From positions 3,292,910-3,356,909 of the forward strand of contig OZ020491.1 in NCBI GenBank assembly GCA_963971405.1: a DNA stretch of 64,000 nt, given 5' to 3'. The notes under the pieces were generated by a model that ran no database searches, had not been told where the DNA came from, and saw only the letters and a list, made by a program, of their open reading frames with translations. Source of the DNA: Psococerastis gibbosa (Eukaryota; Arthropoda; Insecta; Psocodea; Psocidae). The translations under genes and the position numbers were made by a program. This document shows positions 1 through 11,597 of the stretch, one piece after another; positions within the stretch are counted from its first letter, which is position 1; each line of letters begins with the position of its first letter.

Positions 1-74
1 AGTGTAAGTTAATTTTTTTATATGGGGGGGGGTCCAGAACCCTCTGACCCCCCCCCCCCTAAAATTTGCCCTTG
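1..74. mobile_element. hAT-like MITE, CAAGGGCGGATTT type, right end only
   Basis: This matches the right half of the copies at 6384-6572 and 59069-59254: the AGTGTAAGTTAATTT segment, a G run, TCC..GACC, a C run and the terminal TTTGCCCTTG. The left part lies outside the window. Confidence 0.7.
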
Positions 75-640
75 CACAGTATTTGTTTGTATGTCCCATA
101 ATTCAAATACTACTATGTATGTTCATGAGTGAGTTTCTTCAGTGACTTCGTGGAGGTGATACATGACAAATAAATATATTATTGTATATAAAAAATTTCA
201 CTTAATTCCACAACATTAATTTGTTTTTAATAGTAACACCATCTTGAGACTGGCTCTAACAAGTACCTATTACCTACATCAGCCTTAATTGTTACCATGT
301 GGGCCTATGTTGTTTAAAAAAAATAATCCTCTGCAAAGGCTGCAACTGTTATAATTACATTTTTGAAAGCCATTTCCGCCCCTGTTATGTTGATTGCGTG
401 CTATCTCCGCAAGACAACCCCAAACAAAACTGGGCACAGCCCCCTGCAACCCCCCCCCCCCCCCCCCCTCATTTCAACCCCTAAAGTGTTATCACAAGCC
501 CACCACCCGCAACTCTTTCAATTCTGTCCTCTCTTAAGCACGCAACGCATTCATTTGGCTAGTAAGAAAGTAAGAAAAGGTGAGTAGTAAAACGTGAGTT
601 TACTGGAACACCTTCGCTATATCTATATGGCGTTCAGTAT
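75..640. other. Unassigned AT-rich sequence with an 18-bp C run
   Basis: No gene or inverted-repeat element found. A C run at about 451-468 suggests remains of another poly-G/C MITE, but no ends were seen. Confidence 0.5.
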
Positions 641-645
641 TTACT

Positions 646-735
646 TATACTTGGGGTTATACATGTAAACAAAACGATTTTGAATAGCACTTTCTATTCA
701 AAAATTATAATGTTAAAATTTTTAAGCCCAGATTA
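646..735. repeat. Hairpin repeat, GGGGTTA..TGTAAAC family (diverged copy)
   Basis: It carries GGGGTTATACATGTAAACAA, then TTTGAATAGCACTTTC, then a decayed opposite arm. Better copies lie at 10640, 52868 and 54685. Confidence 0.6.
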
Positions 736-767
736 ATAATAATGTTCTGAAGGAAGTTTTTATGAGC

Positions 768-895
768 AGGCCTACTTGGTCCCTTGTTCAATGCCAACGA
801 CCTCAAGGGTTTCGGACACTATTTGAATTGTTTACTTAAGAATTTCGGGCCTTTGGCAATCTGGTATACGCTCTGCACTTGGCCACTAGGCCATT
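768..895 (-). repeat. R200 dispersed repeat, fragment
   Basis: It shares AATGCCAACGACC, TTTCGGACA and the TTTGGCAA segment with the copies at 16445 and 30440. Class unknown. Confidence 0.5.
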
Positions 896-1002
896 ACCAT
901 AGCTTTTAGGTCCGCATTACGTTTTCTTTGGCATCTTTTCTGGATATAAATTATAATCGCTTAACCACTGCAGAAGTCAATCAATTCTAAGATAATAATA
1001 AG

Positions 1003-1857
1003 AACCGGTCCGAGTTTACTCGAACATGCTTTCCAATTTATCAAAATTAGTAGATAGGGAAAATCCTATGGTTAAATTTCCGATATCTTGGGGGGGGGGG
1101 GGGGGTTGTCCACCTGACGTCACTGGAGGTGAGGAAAATTCTAGATAGGTCAGACCAACACATTACCACACAGCAATACTGGCAGCGCACGCAATGCATT
1201 TGAGCGTGAATTTTCAATCATTTTAAAAAAAAAAAAACATTTTTTTGTACAAAACCAAATACTTTTCTGGGGAAGCAACCTGTCCGGTTTCATTACTGAA
1301 TTTAACACCTAAAACATACCTGAAAGTAGAAATCATCGATAGAAAGGTTTCACAAAAAAATTATTTTTTAGTCATTTTTCATGAAAATTTAGTTATTTTT
1401 ATTTTTTTACTCCCAGAAGCAAACTATCAAGGGGCAAGCGACCCCCCGCATTTTGTCAACATTAATGACAACTACAATATACTGTATGTGAATTGAAAAG
1501 ATATCGTTGGAGCCGTTTTTTGAAAATAATTTTTTAGACTTTTGTTTTGGAGTTTTTTGAGAATAAAACCCCCCAAATTGAGTTAGCCCAAAATTAAAAA
1601 AACGTTCCCGAGGTATGATTTTTTTAAACCTACATGCCAAATTTCATCAAAATCGACCGAGTAGTTTGCCCGGAAATCGACGCACAGACAGACAGACATA
1701 CAGATAGACAGACAGACAGAGCGACAGACAGACATTTCGTTAAAACCACTTTTTTGGGTTCCTGGGACCTCAAAACGTATAATTCCGTTGAAATCTCGGA
1801 ATCGGAATTTTCGACCATCACAAAGCTTTCCTTATACTACGTATAAATTGGAAAGCA
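1003..1857 (+). mobile_element. R870 element, full-length copy 1
   Basis: It runs from AACCGGTCCGAGTTTACTCG to TAAATTGGAAAGCAA. The 15-bp TGCTTTCCAATTTAT near the left end is repeated inverted at the right end. Inside are a G run (about 1090-1106), GTCCACCTGACGTCACTGGA, a long non-coding body and a (CAGA)n array (1683-1735). Open frames through it are repeat-derived and differ between copies, so it is non-autonomous. Confidence 0.85.
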
Positions 1858-2177
1858 ATAAAATACTAATTAATATTATCAGCAATCAATCAATTATTGT
1901 TGTATTACCTATATTACTTCCGGTTACTTTTACTGCACCTTAGTCTCATGGAGGGTCGACGGCACGACAGCACTGACAGCGTTTCCACACAGTCCTGTTC
2001 CGTGCGTCCTCATATCTCTGGCTTTATTCTCAGTTTAACTTTCGGCCTCCCTGGTAGTCATCTTCCTTGTAGCGTCCGGTACATTTCTCTTTTGACTGGG
2101 TGGTTTTCGTCTCTAAGTAGTAGTAGCAGTATGGTTGGACACAGTCCCAGGCCACGGTGTGGGCCCATAGGACAGGG

Positions 2178-2363
2178 GACCTCCTGATTATAATGGATTC
2201 CGAACCACATGGGAAACACAGTGAAGTCACACGATTAGTTCGGAGGTGGCCAGGACAAGTCCTACCATGTTTCCCTACCGCCATTGTGCACACTACCAGT
2301 TTATCTGCATCTTTGAACCTGCTCTGGTCCACTGGATTCAACTTGGTAAGGCGGCCAGCTTCT
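2178..2363 (+). repeat. Repeat S, 3' portion
   Basis: GGACCTCCTGATTATAATGG, then CCGAACCAC, the GGAGGTGGCCAGGAC segment and the terminal TTCAACTTGGTAAGGC match the repeat S copies at 12684 and 20812. No protein signature. Confidence 0.7.
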
Positions 2364-2369
2364 CTAAGT

Positions 2370-2532
2370 AATAAGTGGTCGCCACCAGTTCAGCCCTCTT
2401 TTCTGTCAGTTTCTCCTGTACGTCACGGGTTGTCATCTCTTGGTTTTTACGTTGGTTTCTCAGTGTTACACCGCAGAATCTTGGCATCGCATTTCTACTG
2501 CGTGAATCATATTTTCCTCATACTTTCGTAAG
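2370..2532 (-). pseudogene. Non-LTR retrotransposon reverse transcriptase relic
   Basis: The minus strand reads ENMIHAVEMRCQ, then after a frameshift GVTLRNQRKNQEM, resembling the AVEMRCLR..GVT..RRN segment after the polymerase core of endonuclease-RT LINEs. Stops and a frameshift break it. Confidence 0.45.
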
Positions 2533-2539
2533 GCCCACC

Positions 2540-3763
2540 CCTCTGAATACACAGACCCATGCAGTATACACGGGCTTGTACCTGTATTATTATCATGAAT
2601 CAACCAATTACTACAGCACAGATGGCCACCCAAAACGTGAAAAAAATCACACTAAAGAACGCGCGAACAAACAAATTACCAAACACAGCCCCCAGTCCAT
2701 CGCGAGTAATTGTAATGTAACTCCCTAATAATAATATTTAATAATTTATTCGCTAAATTAAGAATGAATGAATATATCGCTTAAGGCCCCAAAAAAGTCT
2801 CACCGTTTGAACTTTCTACATAGTAAACTGTATATTGAAATTTCGCTCCAACGAAATTTGTTTGGTCAATTACCTGGGGAATTATGGACCCATTAAGGTA
2901 GTTAATATCATGCAAAATGATAGTAGTATATATAGGACTAGTTTCTTGATTGATCTTGGAGCATGGCACCTGCTTTTGATTGGTTACATGTTCGCTGGAA
3001 TCGATTACTTGGTTATTACTACCGTTCGCGTCGATCGATTAAAATTGAGAGGTCATATTGAGATGATAGGCAGGCCTATTAAGGCAAAGCCTCGTGGTTT
3101 GATTTAAAGAGTCACTTTCGCTCACTTCATTTTGGATTTATTTGGAGGGGGACCTGAGCTCCTAAAATTCATGTCAACAATGATAATATAATGATTTGTT
3201 ACATTACATCACATGATATAATATTGTATTTTTTTTTTCCCCAGCCGGTACCCCCAGCACTGGGAGCATTTAATAGGAAGAATACAATACAATATTAAAA
3301 ATAATAGTTTTTTACCGGAATCCTGCATGTAAGCCCCATAAGGGAGGCTTGTGGCAGGATTCGCCAGAAAGGCTACTAACAGTTACAGTTATAGGGAGTA
3401 CGAACTACATTATTACATGTGAAAATAAAATATAAAATAAAAAATAATAATAATACAGTTATATAGTTAGTTAAAGTTAAATAAGTGAGGTTACCTTACA
3501 TTATCCAGTATAAAATATAAAAAAAATAAATCAAGAGGAATTAATCGCCATCATTTAAACAATTTATGTATGATAATATAAACAATAATAAACGTCTTTA
3601 ATGAAAAAAAAAGACAAAAATGTTCGCAGCGAATATTAGGGCCAAAGGCCCTCTCTTATAATTAACTGCTTAAACTATTGTACGGCAGCCTCCGTAAACA
3701 GGTGTTGTGTGTGTGTGTGCGCCCGAAGCCCAGCACCCTCCTGGGAAAATATTGGAATACATG
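2540..3763. other. Unassigned AT-rich sequence
   Basis: No gene supported. It holds a T-rich tract followed by CCCCAGCCGGTACCCCCAGC (about 3229-3258) and a (GT)n run at about 3703-3718. The 2835-3107 frame has no family features. Confidence 0.5.
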
Positions 3764-4018
3764 CATGGACGTAGCTAGAATTGGATTTAGAGGAGGGGGG
3801 ATAGGTGCAAAAGTTCGATAAAATCGATTGGTTTTCGCGGGTATATTTAAATTTTTTTAAATTGAACGTTAGAATCTTATTTTATTATACGTACAAGTAG
3901 TTTAAATTCCCCGCACTTTTTTGTGTAAATTCATAAGAGACAACCCAATTGTATCTAGTGTCAACTAATAAAATCTTTTTGGGGACGGGTTACCCCCCTG
4001 CACTTCTCGGGCTCCATG
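3764..4018 (+). mobile_element. hAT-like MITE, GACGTAGCTAG type
   Basis: It starts CATGGACGTAGCTAG and ends CTCGGGCTCCATG. The body (AAATCGATTGGTTTTCG, then ATCTAGTGT near the right) matches 61300-61523, just upstream of the Sp8/9 exon. No clear target duplication. Confidence 0.6.
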
Positions 4019-4199
4019 AATATTGACTACACATACTTTTTGTGTAAATTACGGTTTTTATAAACAGTATTGTATTTTTGTGACCTATTTACTTCAGAAC
4101 CGAAAACGGAACAGGAGACAATGAGTTCTAGGAAGCATGAAGGGCTTCTTACATCGATCTTCATTGCATTGAAAATGTTGATATTAGACTAGACCAGTG

Positions 4200-4663
4200 C
4201 AGTGGCGTAGCCAGATTTTTTTTTTTTTTGGGAGGGTCCAGTTTCCATAAAGTTTGCTTGCGTACGATAGGTTTTTGAATGGGGTGGTGTTTCATTTGGA
4301 GCTCCCCCCCCCCCCAGGGATTGTTTTTTAAAAGATAGGCCTGAACTTTTTTATTTTTTTTTATTTTTTAATCCCATACAAACAATTCAATGAATGTATC
4401 CGATTGACCTCTTCAGTCGCCTCACTAAGTTACCTAATAGGTACTTGTGTCGAGTAACGACACGTCTCCGATTGCATGGCGTGTAGAGACTCGGCATTTT
4501 GCAGACGATAACTTTATTAACAAAACTGGAAAAAGGGGGACCGGGGTCTCCCCGGCGATTTTTTTAAAAGATAAATATCTAAAAAATTTGCTATTTTGCA
4601 AAATTTTGGGGGGGGGGGGGGTTCGTACCCCACTGACCCCCCCCCCCCTTGGCTCCGCCACTG
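4200..4663 (+). mobile_element. hAT-like MITE with exact 8-bp duplication (GACCAGTG)
   Basis: Ends are CAGTGGCGTAGCCAG and TTGGCTCCGCCACTG, flanked by GACCAGTG at 4192-4199 and 4664-4671. Poly-T, poly-C and poly-G runs lie near the ends. A SINE is nested at 4340-4490; the related copy at 14275-14525 lacks it and shows the empty site. An 8-bp duplication and a CAG.G terminus are hAT traits. No transposase. Confidence 0.88.
4340..4490 (-). mobile_element. SINE-B (tRNA-derived), nested in the hAT MITE
   Basis: A T-rich stretch (the poly-A tail in reverse) is followed by CATACAAACAATTCAATGAA, TGTATCCGATTGACC and GACACGTCTCCGATTGCATG, shared with 18949-19090 and 44185-44372. The insertion interrupts hAT sequence between GGCCTGAA and TCGGCATTTTGCAGACG. 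Confidence 0.75.
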
Positions 4664-4746
4664 GACCAGTGTCCCCATACTCTTTGAGCAGTGGCCAATT
4701 TTCCCATGCCCCTTACCCAGTTTATATAGAGAACTAATATATAATA

Positions 4747-4753
<7 letters not shown>

Positions 4754-4794
<41 letters not shown>
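4754..4794. repeat. (TA)n microsatellite
   Basis: About 20 uninterrupted TA units in an AT-rich context. Confidence 0.95.
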
Positions 4795-4798
<4 letters not shown>

Positions 4799-5131
4799 TA
4801 AATAAAAACTAATATATAATATCAATATGAATCAATATCAAAACACATTGTGGCTGCATTCACTAACAAATTTTTTGATGTTGAGTCTCTCTCAGGTCTC
4901 AGCTCCTAGTAGTCCTAGTCGAGGTTTTTTAGTTTGTAGATTAACGTGCGCGGAAGCGCACGAGCCAAGTTCCATATTATAATTAACCCCAGGAGCGTTG
5001 AAAAAAAAACATTTGGAAATGGAATCTACTGTATATTTTCAGAGCCTGCGTCATGTTCTTGTGTTACATCCTACTTTTCCCTAAATTTTTCTGCCCGAGG
5101 TCCCATGGCCCCCCTGGTGGGGCTCTATGGC

Positions 5132-5303
5132 CAGGGACGGATCCAGCACATTTTTTTGGAAGTGGGGTAGTTGTGGGTCAAATTACCTCTATGCATAGTA
5201 TCAAGTAAATTAGAGCGAAATACATTATCTAAAAACAGTTTTACAGATTTTCTAAATTAAGGGGGGCAACTATACCCCCTTGCCCCCCTCTGTATCAGTC
5301 CTA
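5132..5303. mobile_element. hAT-like MITE, CAGGGACGGATCCAG type
   Basis: It starts CAGGGACGGATCCAG and ends CTGTATCAGTCCTA. Inside are GTAGTTGTGGGTCAAATT and GGGGGGCAACTATACCCCC, as in copies at 8545, 11598, 33424, 35427 and 56137. Its target duplication is decayed. Confidence 0.75.
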
Positions 5304-5385
5304 GGCTGTGGCCCACCTGTGGACCACGGCATACGGTTTGGGAACCACTGGACTAGACTAGGGCGTTTTCGCCGCAAGGCCCAAT

Positions 5386-5558
5386 CAATGGCGGATCCAC
5401 ACGGGGGTCATGCCCCCTCCCCCTAAATGAGTAAATTCACAAGATAGTAAAAATATTTTTAAAAAACTATTCTTGGGAGGGTGGGGGTATAGGCTGTACA
5501 TCTACACATACAACTTGTGACCACCCTCCTCCCTAAATTTTCCGCTGTATCCACCCTG
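5386..5558. mobile_element. hAT-like MITE, CAATGGCGGATCCAC type
   Basis: It starts CAATGGCGGATCCAC and ends GCTGTATCCACCCTG. The body (AAATGAGTAAATTCA, then AACTTGTGACC) matches 22197-22403 and 52600-52770. Flanks GGCCCAAT and GGCCCCAAT resemble a duplication with one indel. Confidence 0.75.
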
Positions 5559-5566
5559 GGCCCCAA

Positions 5567-6132
5567 TGAGCTGAGCCCACTATTTAATTCTTGTTGCTAA
5601 ACAATCACTTCAGACAGCCAGCACATTACTTCAATTTATCTTTTATCTCCACGTACCTATGTAACTCAAAGATGTAAAGAAACTATTACCAGCCGCATTC
5701 TTCCATTCACCCTGGATAACAACTTGTAATGGTGACCCCCGAGTGCACGCATTGGCATATACAAAATCCATAATAGTCCAATCAAAAATTCAAACAAAAC
5801 CGCATACAGTAACATCAATAATCGCCCCTCGTTTCTTCGTATTACATGGAAAATGATACGTTGTGGAGGTGTAAATACATCGGGGGGTCATTGAGAGAGG
5901 TCACATATATATAATACCGCATGTAATGTGTGAAAAGTGCGCATGTGTGGTGGATAGTTGAACATTATTTCGTGATGACCTATGACTGACTATGTGTGAT
6001 GATGTTGATGCTTTGAACAATCTTGGCGTGAAAGTTGACTGAGGGGGAAATTTGTGCACGTTGGGCGCCATTTTGGGCGCAATTATTTTTTACGTAATGC
6101 TGACTCTTACCTAAAATTCGTGAAGTCATGCC
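5567..6132. other. Unassigned sequence
   Basis: No gene, repeat copy or RNA recognised. Confidence 0.5.
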
Positions 6133-6235
6133 TACTACACCTGCTACATTGTGTCAACAGTAAGCTTGTCTCGGCTTGACTATTATGGCTTGTAGCTAAT
6201 GTTGGTTGACACCGAGGACTTGTACTCGTTAGCAG
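6133..6235 (+). repeat. R200 dispersed repeat, fragment
   Basis: The CAGTAAGCTTGTCTC segment, GGCTTGTAGC and GTTGACACCGAGGA match the copies at 29333 and 52430. Confidence 0.6.
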
Positions 6236-6383
6236 AGAGAATAACAAATTGAATTGAATACAAGTGAACCCTTTTAATTTTAAACAGAAACAATTTCGTT
6301 ACACAGTACATAATCATGAATCTGCAGGAATTGGCTTTTCCAGTTTTTTATTTCGTTTGCCTATTGGATATCACATCCGCTTA

Positions 6384-6572
6384 CAAGGTCGGATTTTGCC
6401 TCCAATTTAGAGGGGGGGGGGGGTTCAGCGGGCAGGCTCAGTGGATTATAACATTAAAAAACATAATTATTTTAAATTCCCACTGTAAACCCCATTGTTT
6501 TCTAGTGTAAGTTAATTTATTTGGGGGGGGGGGGGGTCCGGACCCTCTGACCCCCCCTAAAATCCGCCCTTG
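6384..6572. mobile_element. hAT-like MITE, CAAGGGCGGATTT type
   Basis: Ends are CAAGGTCGGATTTTG and AAAATCCGCCCTTG. The flanks TCCGCTTA and TCCACTTA differ at one base of 8. It has G runs near both ends and a short body (CACTGTAAACCCCATTG). Same family as 1-74 and 59069-59254 (inverted). Confidence 0.85.
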
Positions 6573-6638
6573 TCCACTTATGACATCTCAGACGGACAGT
6601 GCTGGTCAGTTGCATGCCTTCTGCAACAAAATGTAAAT

Positions 6639-6812
6639 CAAGGGTGACGCCAGGCTTTCCGCTAGGGGAGGGGGGGGGGGGTCAGGAGGTAGGTCCCCAC
6701 TCCTTTAAAAAGTCATTTCGTAAAAGAATGACAATATCTTAGCTCTAGGGGGGGAGGGGTAGCGGATTATCTAGGGGGCAGTTGTCCCCCCTGCCCCTCT
6801 CTGGCTGGATGT
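6639..6812. mobile_element. Poly-G-bearing MITE-like sequence
   Basis: GACGCCAGG and a G run at the left, GGGGGCAGTTGTCCCCCCTG and CTCTGGCTGGA at the right: the same architecture as the hAT MITEs. Ends are degraded and no duplication is visible. Confidence 0.45.
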
Positions 6813-6863
6813 TCGTAATAAATAAGTTTCCGTAGTCAGTGGCGTACATAAGGCTGCTGGGAC

Positions 6864-7031
6864 CAAGGCCGTAGCCAGAAATTATTTTCGGGCAGGGTCT
6901 ATGACGGCACCGGAGGTGAGGTAACCTAGCTCAAAATATTTAAAACTCCACTTTACATAGTGTACACTGCAAATATTTCAGGAGGGGCCCGGACCCACTG
7001 GACCCCCCCCCCCTTTCTGGCTGCGGCCTTG
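6864..7031. mobile_element. hAT-like MITE, CAAGGCCGTAGCCAG type
   Basis: Ends CAAGGCCGTAGCCAG and CTGGCTGCGGCCTTG are near-perfect inverted repeats of 15 bp. A C run lies inside the right end. It sits against a further hAT-type fragment (CAGTGGCGTACATAAGG, about 6838). Confidence 0.8.
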
Positions 7032-7039
7032 CTGCTGGC

Positions 7040-7437
7040 TGAGGTCGTCTCGGAACTATGGCCAGGTGTTGATAGCTGTATTTTCTGGTAATGGCCCTCC
7101 CAAAACAAATATTTTATATGTTCGCCACTAAACGTAGTCTAGGACGTAGGGCACATAAGATTAGTGAATTTTAAAATAGGCAATATAAAAATAAATTTCA
7201 AAATTACTTAATAATATTTTTTTTTAATACTTAATACAATATAATACAATACTTCGCTGCGCTTTCGTCATTTTGTGCCCTGGGCCTTAAACTCCAAAGT
7301 CATACCTACCTTTTCGGTGCAGGGGTGTGAACGTTTTATTTACATTTTAAGGGTTGCGGATTTGCGGTGCCTAAAAACACCATTGACCATACTGCTCTGC
7401 ATGTCAATAATATACATAAGGCATCTTGCATAACTTA
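7040..7437. other. Unassigned AT-rich sequence
   Basis: Low-complexity AATACAATATAATACAATAC and no recognised element. Confidence 0.5.
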
Positions 7438-8324
7438 TTGCTTTCCAATTTATACGTTTTATAAGGAAAGCTTTTTGACGGTCGAAATTTTCGATTCCGA
7501 GATTTCAACGGATTTACACGTTTTCAGGTCCCAGGAACCCAAAAAAGTGTTTTTTACGAAATGTCGGTCTGTCTGTCTGTCTGCCGCTCTGTCTGTCTGT
7601 CTGTTCATCGATTTCCGGGCAAACTACTCGGTCGATTTAAATGAAATTTCGCATGTAGGTTTATAAAAATCATACCTCCAGAACATTTTATTTTTTATTT
7701 TGGGCTAACTCAATTTGGGGGGGGGGGGGGTTATTCTCAAAAAACTCCACAAAAAACGTCTAAAAACATTATTTCTCAAAAACGGCTCCAACGATTTCTT
7801 TTAAATTCACATATATTGTAGTCGTTATTAATTTTGATAAAATGCGGGGGGTCGCTTGCCCCTTGATAGTTTGCTTCTGGGGGTAAAAAAATAAAAATAA
7901 CTAAATTTTCATGAAAAATGACTAAAAATAATTTTTTTGCGAAACCTTTCTATCGATGATTTCTATCTTCAAGCATGTTTTAGGTGTCAAATTAAGTAAT
8001 GAAACCGGATAGTTTGGTTTTCCAAAAAACTATCAGGTTTTTTGCAAAAAAAATTTTTTTTGAAAAAGTGAAAGCAAATTCACGCTCAAATGCATTGCGT
8101 GCCCTGCCATTAATCATTATTGCTGGGTGGTAATGTGTAGGTCTGACCTATCTAGAATTTAAGCCACCTTCAGTGACGTCAGGTGGACGACCCCCCCCCC
8201 CCCTCCCCCCGTGATATCCGAAATTTAACCATAGGAAAATTATTTACCATGAAATTATAATCATTTTCTCTCTCTACTAATCGATAAATTGGAAAGTATG
8301 TTCGAGTAAACTCGGACCGGTTCT
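7438..8324 (-). mobile_element. R870 element, full-length copy 2
   Basis: Reverse orientation: TTGCTTTCCAATTTATACG at the left to CGAGTAAACTCGGACCGGTT at the right. It carries the (CTGT)n array (about 7564-7603), two long G/C runs and the CAGTGACGTCAGGTGGAC segment. Flanks read TAAG just outside both ends in element orientation, a possible 4-bp duplication. Confidence 0.85.
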
Positions 8325-8544
8325 TATTCATGGCCCCAGTCGCCAGATGGGGAAAAATTAATTAGATAAGTTCAGTATCTTATACAGATGATGACTTCAT
8401 AGCCCATTTCTCACAGAAGGCTAAGCAGCCCCTATAAAGATTTTGATGAAAATAATTTTTTGCTGAAAATTGAACCCAGAAATAAATTACGCTGGTTACA
8501 TTCTTCACCATAATCAATTAAACAATATTTCATATGACTTGACG

Positions 8545-8652
8545 CAGGGACGGATACAGGAGGCAGAATAGTAACCCCCCCCCCCTAGCAACTTTATTCA
8601 ACTTCGACCCACAACTGCCCCTCCCCACAAAAATGGGCTGGATCCATCCCTG
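8545..8652. mobile_element. hAT-like MITE, CAGGGACGGATACAG type
   Basis: Ends CAGGGACGGATACAG and CTGGATCCATCCCTG; flanks ACTTGACG and GCTTGATG match 6 of 8. Body has ACCCACAACTGCCCCTCCCC and AAAAATGGGCTGGATCC, the family signature. Confidence 0.8.
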
Positions 8653-8935
8653 GCTTGATGGGCCGCTGACCTATTTTGTTACGGCTAAAAATGGCTCAAT
8701 TTTATTATATTTTTTTATATTTATTTATTGTAAGCCCTCATAGAGACGAATGGATTAAGGCTAACAAAATTCATATCACATGATTAGACTGTATAAATCA
8801 ACACAGGCCGTAACCAGGCTTGAACCCCCCCCCCCCCCCTTGAAATTCATAGGCTTTACAATAGGTAAAATTAAACTTTCCAGACGGCAGACGTGCTACC
8901 CTTTAGTCCATACTATAGGGTCGCACAAGGCCGTG

Positions 8936-9102
8936 CCCAGGTTTTTGTTTCTGAGGGGGTCCATACTATTTTTTATACATTTTCTTAATAAAAACCCATT
9001 CTATTCAATGTACAGCCCTTCTATTTCGGAGGGGGTCCGGACCCCTTGGACCAACCCCCGTGGGATCGCAGACCCCCGAGAAAAATCCTGGTTACGGGCC
9101 TG
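8936..9102. mobile_element. hAT-like MITE, CAAGGCCGTGCCCAGG type
   Basis: Ends CAAGGCCGTGCCCAGG and CCTGGTTACGGGCCTG. The internal GGTCCGGACCCC motif recurs in this superfamily. A partial relative (CCGTAACCAGGCTTGAACC plus a C run) lies at 8807-8842. Confidence 0.7.
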
Positions 9103-10625
9103 TGGGCTGTGTATCAACAAGACCTCCCCCCAAAAAAGAACTAGGCAAAGAAATGAGCAAACAGAAAAGAAACAAACAAAAAAAAAACATCTGATACAAA
9201 GCGAAAAACGCCTAGCGAAACCCGGTAATTCAACGTGTAATGGCTGTAAAGAAATTAATTCCCGTACCATCCCAACCTCCTCCCTCCCCACTACGCCCAC
9301 TAAAAATGAAAAAAAAAAAACATTTCCAAAGCAGAAGAAACAGTCAAATACCACGCGCGGGCCACGAGGTTCAGAGGGCGCTAGTGTCAAAACAATAACC
9401 AAAATGGAGGCGTGGTATGCAATGAACGCTGAGTGATTCCGTGATAGGTCCTCCAACATTAACCCCGCCCCCTGTTCGACACATTTTAACCCGACATAAC
9501 TAACCCATAAGCTAAACATTGACGGGATAGGAAAATAGAGTGGGGTAACTAGAAAATCCTCATACCACTTTACCAATCACTGGTAGACTGTTGTTAACTG
9601 CGATACGTTCTGGTAGTTTTACACAGCTTTCGGCCCCGGTGTTTCTGGATAATTTTTATTTTGCCGTTTAGATATGATTTTTTAGTGGTTTTTTTTTGGG
9701 TGTTTTTTATGTGTTTTGTGTTTTGTGGGCTATGCTGACCGACGTAAACCCAGTAGCCCGAGTGGGGGGCCAGTTGTATGGACACCAATTGGGAGTCCCA
9801 CACCAGCTACCCATCAATAAAGCTGTAAGTACTCGTGTGACGTCATGGATAATTATTTAAAATTATAGGTAGTTATGTCGTGTTTTGATATATTTTTCGA
9901 ATCGTGTAATTTATGGCTTAATTTTCGCGGCTTAACTAGGTTTATGGGTTTTTCATTGTCGTATTTCTATGTTTTGATGTAATTGATATGTGAAAATTAG
10001 TGGGAAATAGGTTATTTTTGAAAATTGAGCTTTTTCTATTTATACGCCACTCATCCGTTATTTGGTATTCATATTAGGCTATATGGAAGGAGGAATTTTT
10101 AAATACCGGTATTTACTTACCTGAATATTCCAAAATTCCATTACGAAACACAGTTTCCACGGTTTTCTACACATCATGAGAATTCCTTATGTAGGATTAT
10201 GTACCATTCCATTAACTTACAATATATGAAATAGTTGATGCGGTGTAAGTTTTAGTTAGTTCTAAGTTGATTAACTTCGTATTGTAAAAATTAGTATTAT
10301 ATTTTAGAGCTTTCCATAAATCCGTAATACGTTCCGTACTACTTGTACTATGCCTTTTAAGATTTACATAAAAATGTAAACTAAATAATTTTATAAAAGT
10401 TAGCGTTTCCCTCCTATTAAACACTATAAATAAATATAGGTTTAAGAAAAATTGAAAATTGTAAATTCAAATTCATACCTACAACCTACTAGGCACTTCA
10501 ACATCAACATTCATTTTATTCGCGGTCAAATAAATATTGGATGTAATAAAATATATTTGAGTGTGTAATGAAGGTCTTTGCATTCTATAAAAATCTATTG
10601 TTATTTTTTTTAACACCAGAATACG
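9103..10625. other. Unassigned sequence
   Basis: Frames of up to 218 aa cross this stretch and the MITE before it, but they are low-complexity (Lys/Thr- or Phe-rich) and carry no domain. No repeat copy recognised. Confidence 0.5.
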
Positions 10626-10639
10626 CCCTGCTGTGGACC

Positions 10640-10760
10640 TACTATGTTATTTAATAATAACTTAACCTGGGGTTAAGAATGTAAACAAGACTATTTTCAG
10701 TTTACACTTTTAACCCCAGGTTAAACTAATGTATTATTAAAAGGTATATAGTAGGGTGCA
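10640..10760. repeat. Hairpin repeat, GGGGTTAA..TGTAAAC family
   Basis: Arms read AACCTGGGGTTAAGAATGTA and, inverted, AACCTGGGGTTAAAAGTGTA around a short centre. Outer arms extend to ACCTACTAT / CCCTACTAT. A foldback MITE of about 120 bp. Confidence 0.7.
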
Positions 10761-10765
10761 TAAGT

Positions 10766-11589
10766 TAGGTGTAGGTTACAATAATTTTAACCGGCGGTAG
10801 GTGATATGTCAACCGACAGAACAATTAAAAATTACAATATTCATTATTACTATACAAACCTATACAACTATACAAACTTTACCAACATTTTCTGAAATAT
10901 TGAGCTCACAAATATGTTTTATATAGCCTACTTTCTCCTTACTCTACATTTTTGGATTGGCATGTATCGTAGCCTACTACCTACATACATTTGTTGTTTG
11001 TGTCAATTCTCTATTGCTTTCCATGCTTTTCAAATTAATTTGATCAATAGACTGAAACATTGCGCTGAATTTAAGTTAGTTGTTCATAAATTTTATCTTT
11101 TATTAATTTTTTTTTTAAATAAATTTCTCATTAAAAAACAATTTTTTTTGCATCTGCAAAGTACAACGAATGATTCTCTCTTACAGCCCTCATTATTGTA
11201 TAAGGCTAGAATATTCGGTCCTTTTTTAAATATTATGACATCATTTCACTGTTAATTTATGAGACATTAGCATTGGTACCTATATTATAAATATACAATA
11301 GATGGACTATCCGTGTCTACATTTTATTTAAATAGGTACAATGTGAATTATACGAAGCCAAAGTGTGTGAGGGAGGCTCGTCACAAAAAATATACAACAA
11401 TACTCAAATTTCACTCGCGCTTCGCATAGAATGTTATTTCCAAGCAGGATTTCAAATAAAAATATTTCGCCTGACAATAAAACAAAAACGTACAATAACA
11501 CAAAAACGGTGGAGCACTAACGTCACTTAAATAAAGATTTAAAACGTCGTTAGTGTTGACTATTCGGCATCTTTGAAGGAAGTAGTCTT
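10766..11589. other. Unassigned AT-rich sequence
   Basis: The 113-aa frame at 10914-11255 is hydrophobic AT-driven sequence without family features. Confidence 0.5.
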
Positions 11590-11597
11590 AGCGAGGC

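Noticed and set aside
1683-1735. Tetranucleotide arrays as possible CRISPR or regulatory arrays
   Set aside because: They are simple CAGA microsatellites with no spacers, at the same place in each R870 copy.
1630-1846. Frames rich in TDRQTDRQ or SVCLSVCLSVC (also 7367, 15209, 47307, 49031)
   Set aside because: They are translations of the (CAGA)n/(CTGT)n array in R870 copies; the frame is not kept between copies.
8780-9576. Overlapping 218-aa (+) and 191-aa (-) frames
   Set aside because: They run across a hAT-like MITE and Lys- or Phe-rich low-complexity DNA, with no domain, conserved motif or splice context.
10914-11255. 113-aa hydrophobic frame
   Set aside because: Composition follows AT-rich DNA; no signal-peptide pattern, no splice sites and no family resemblance.
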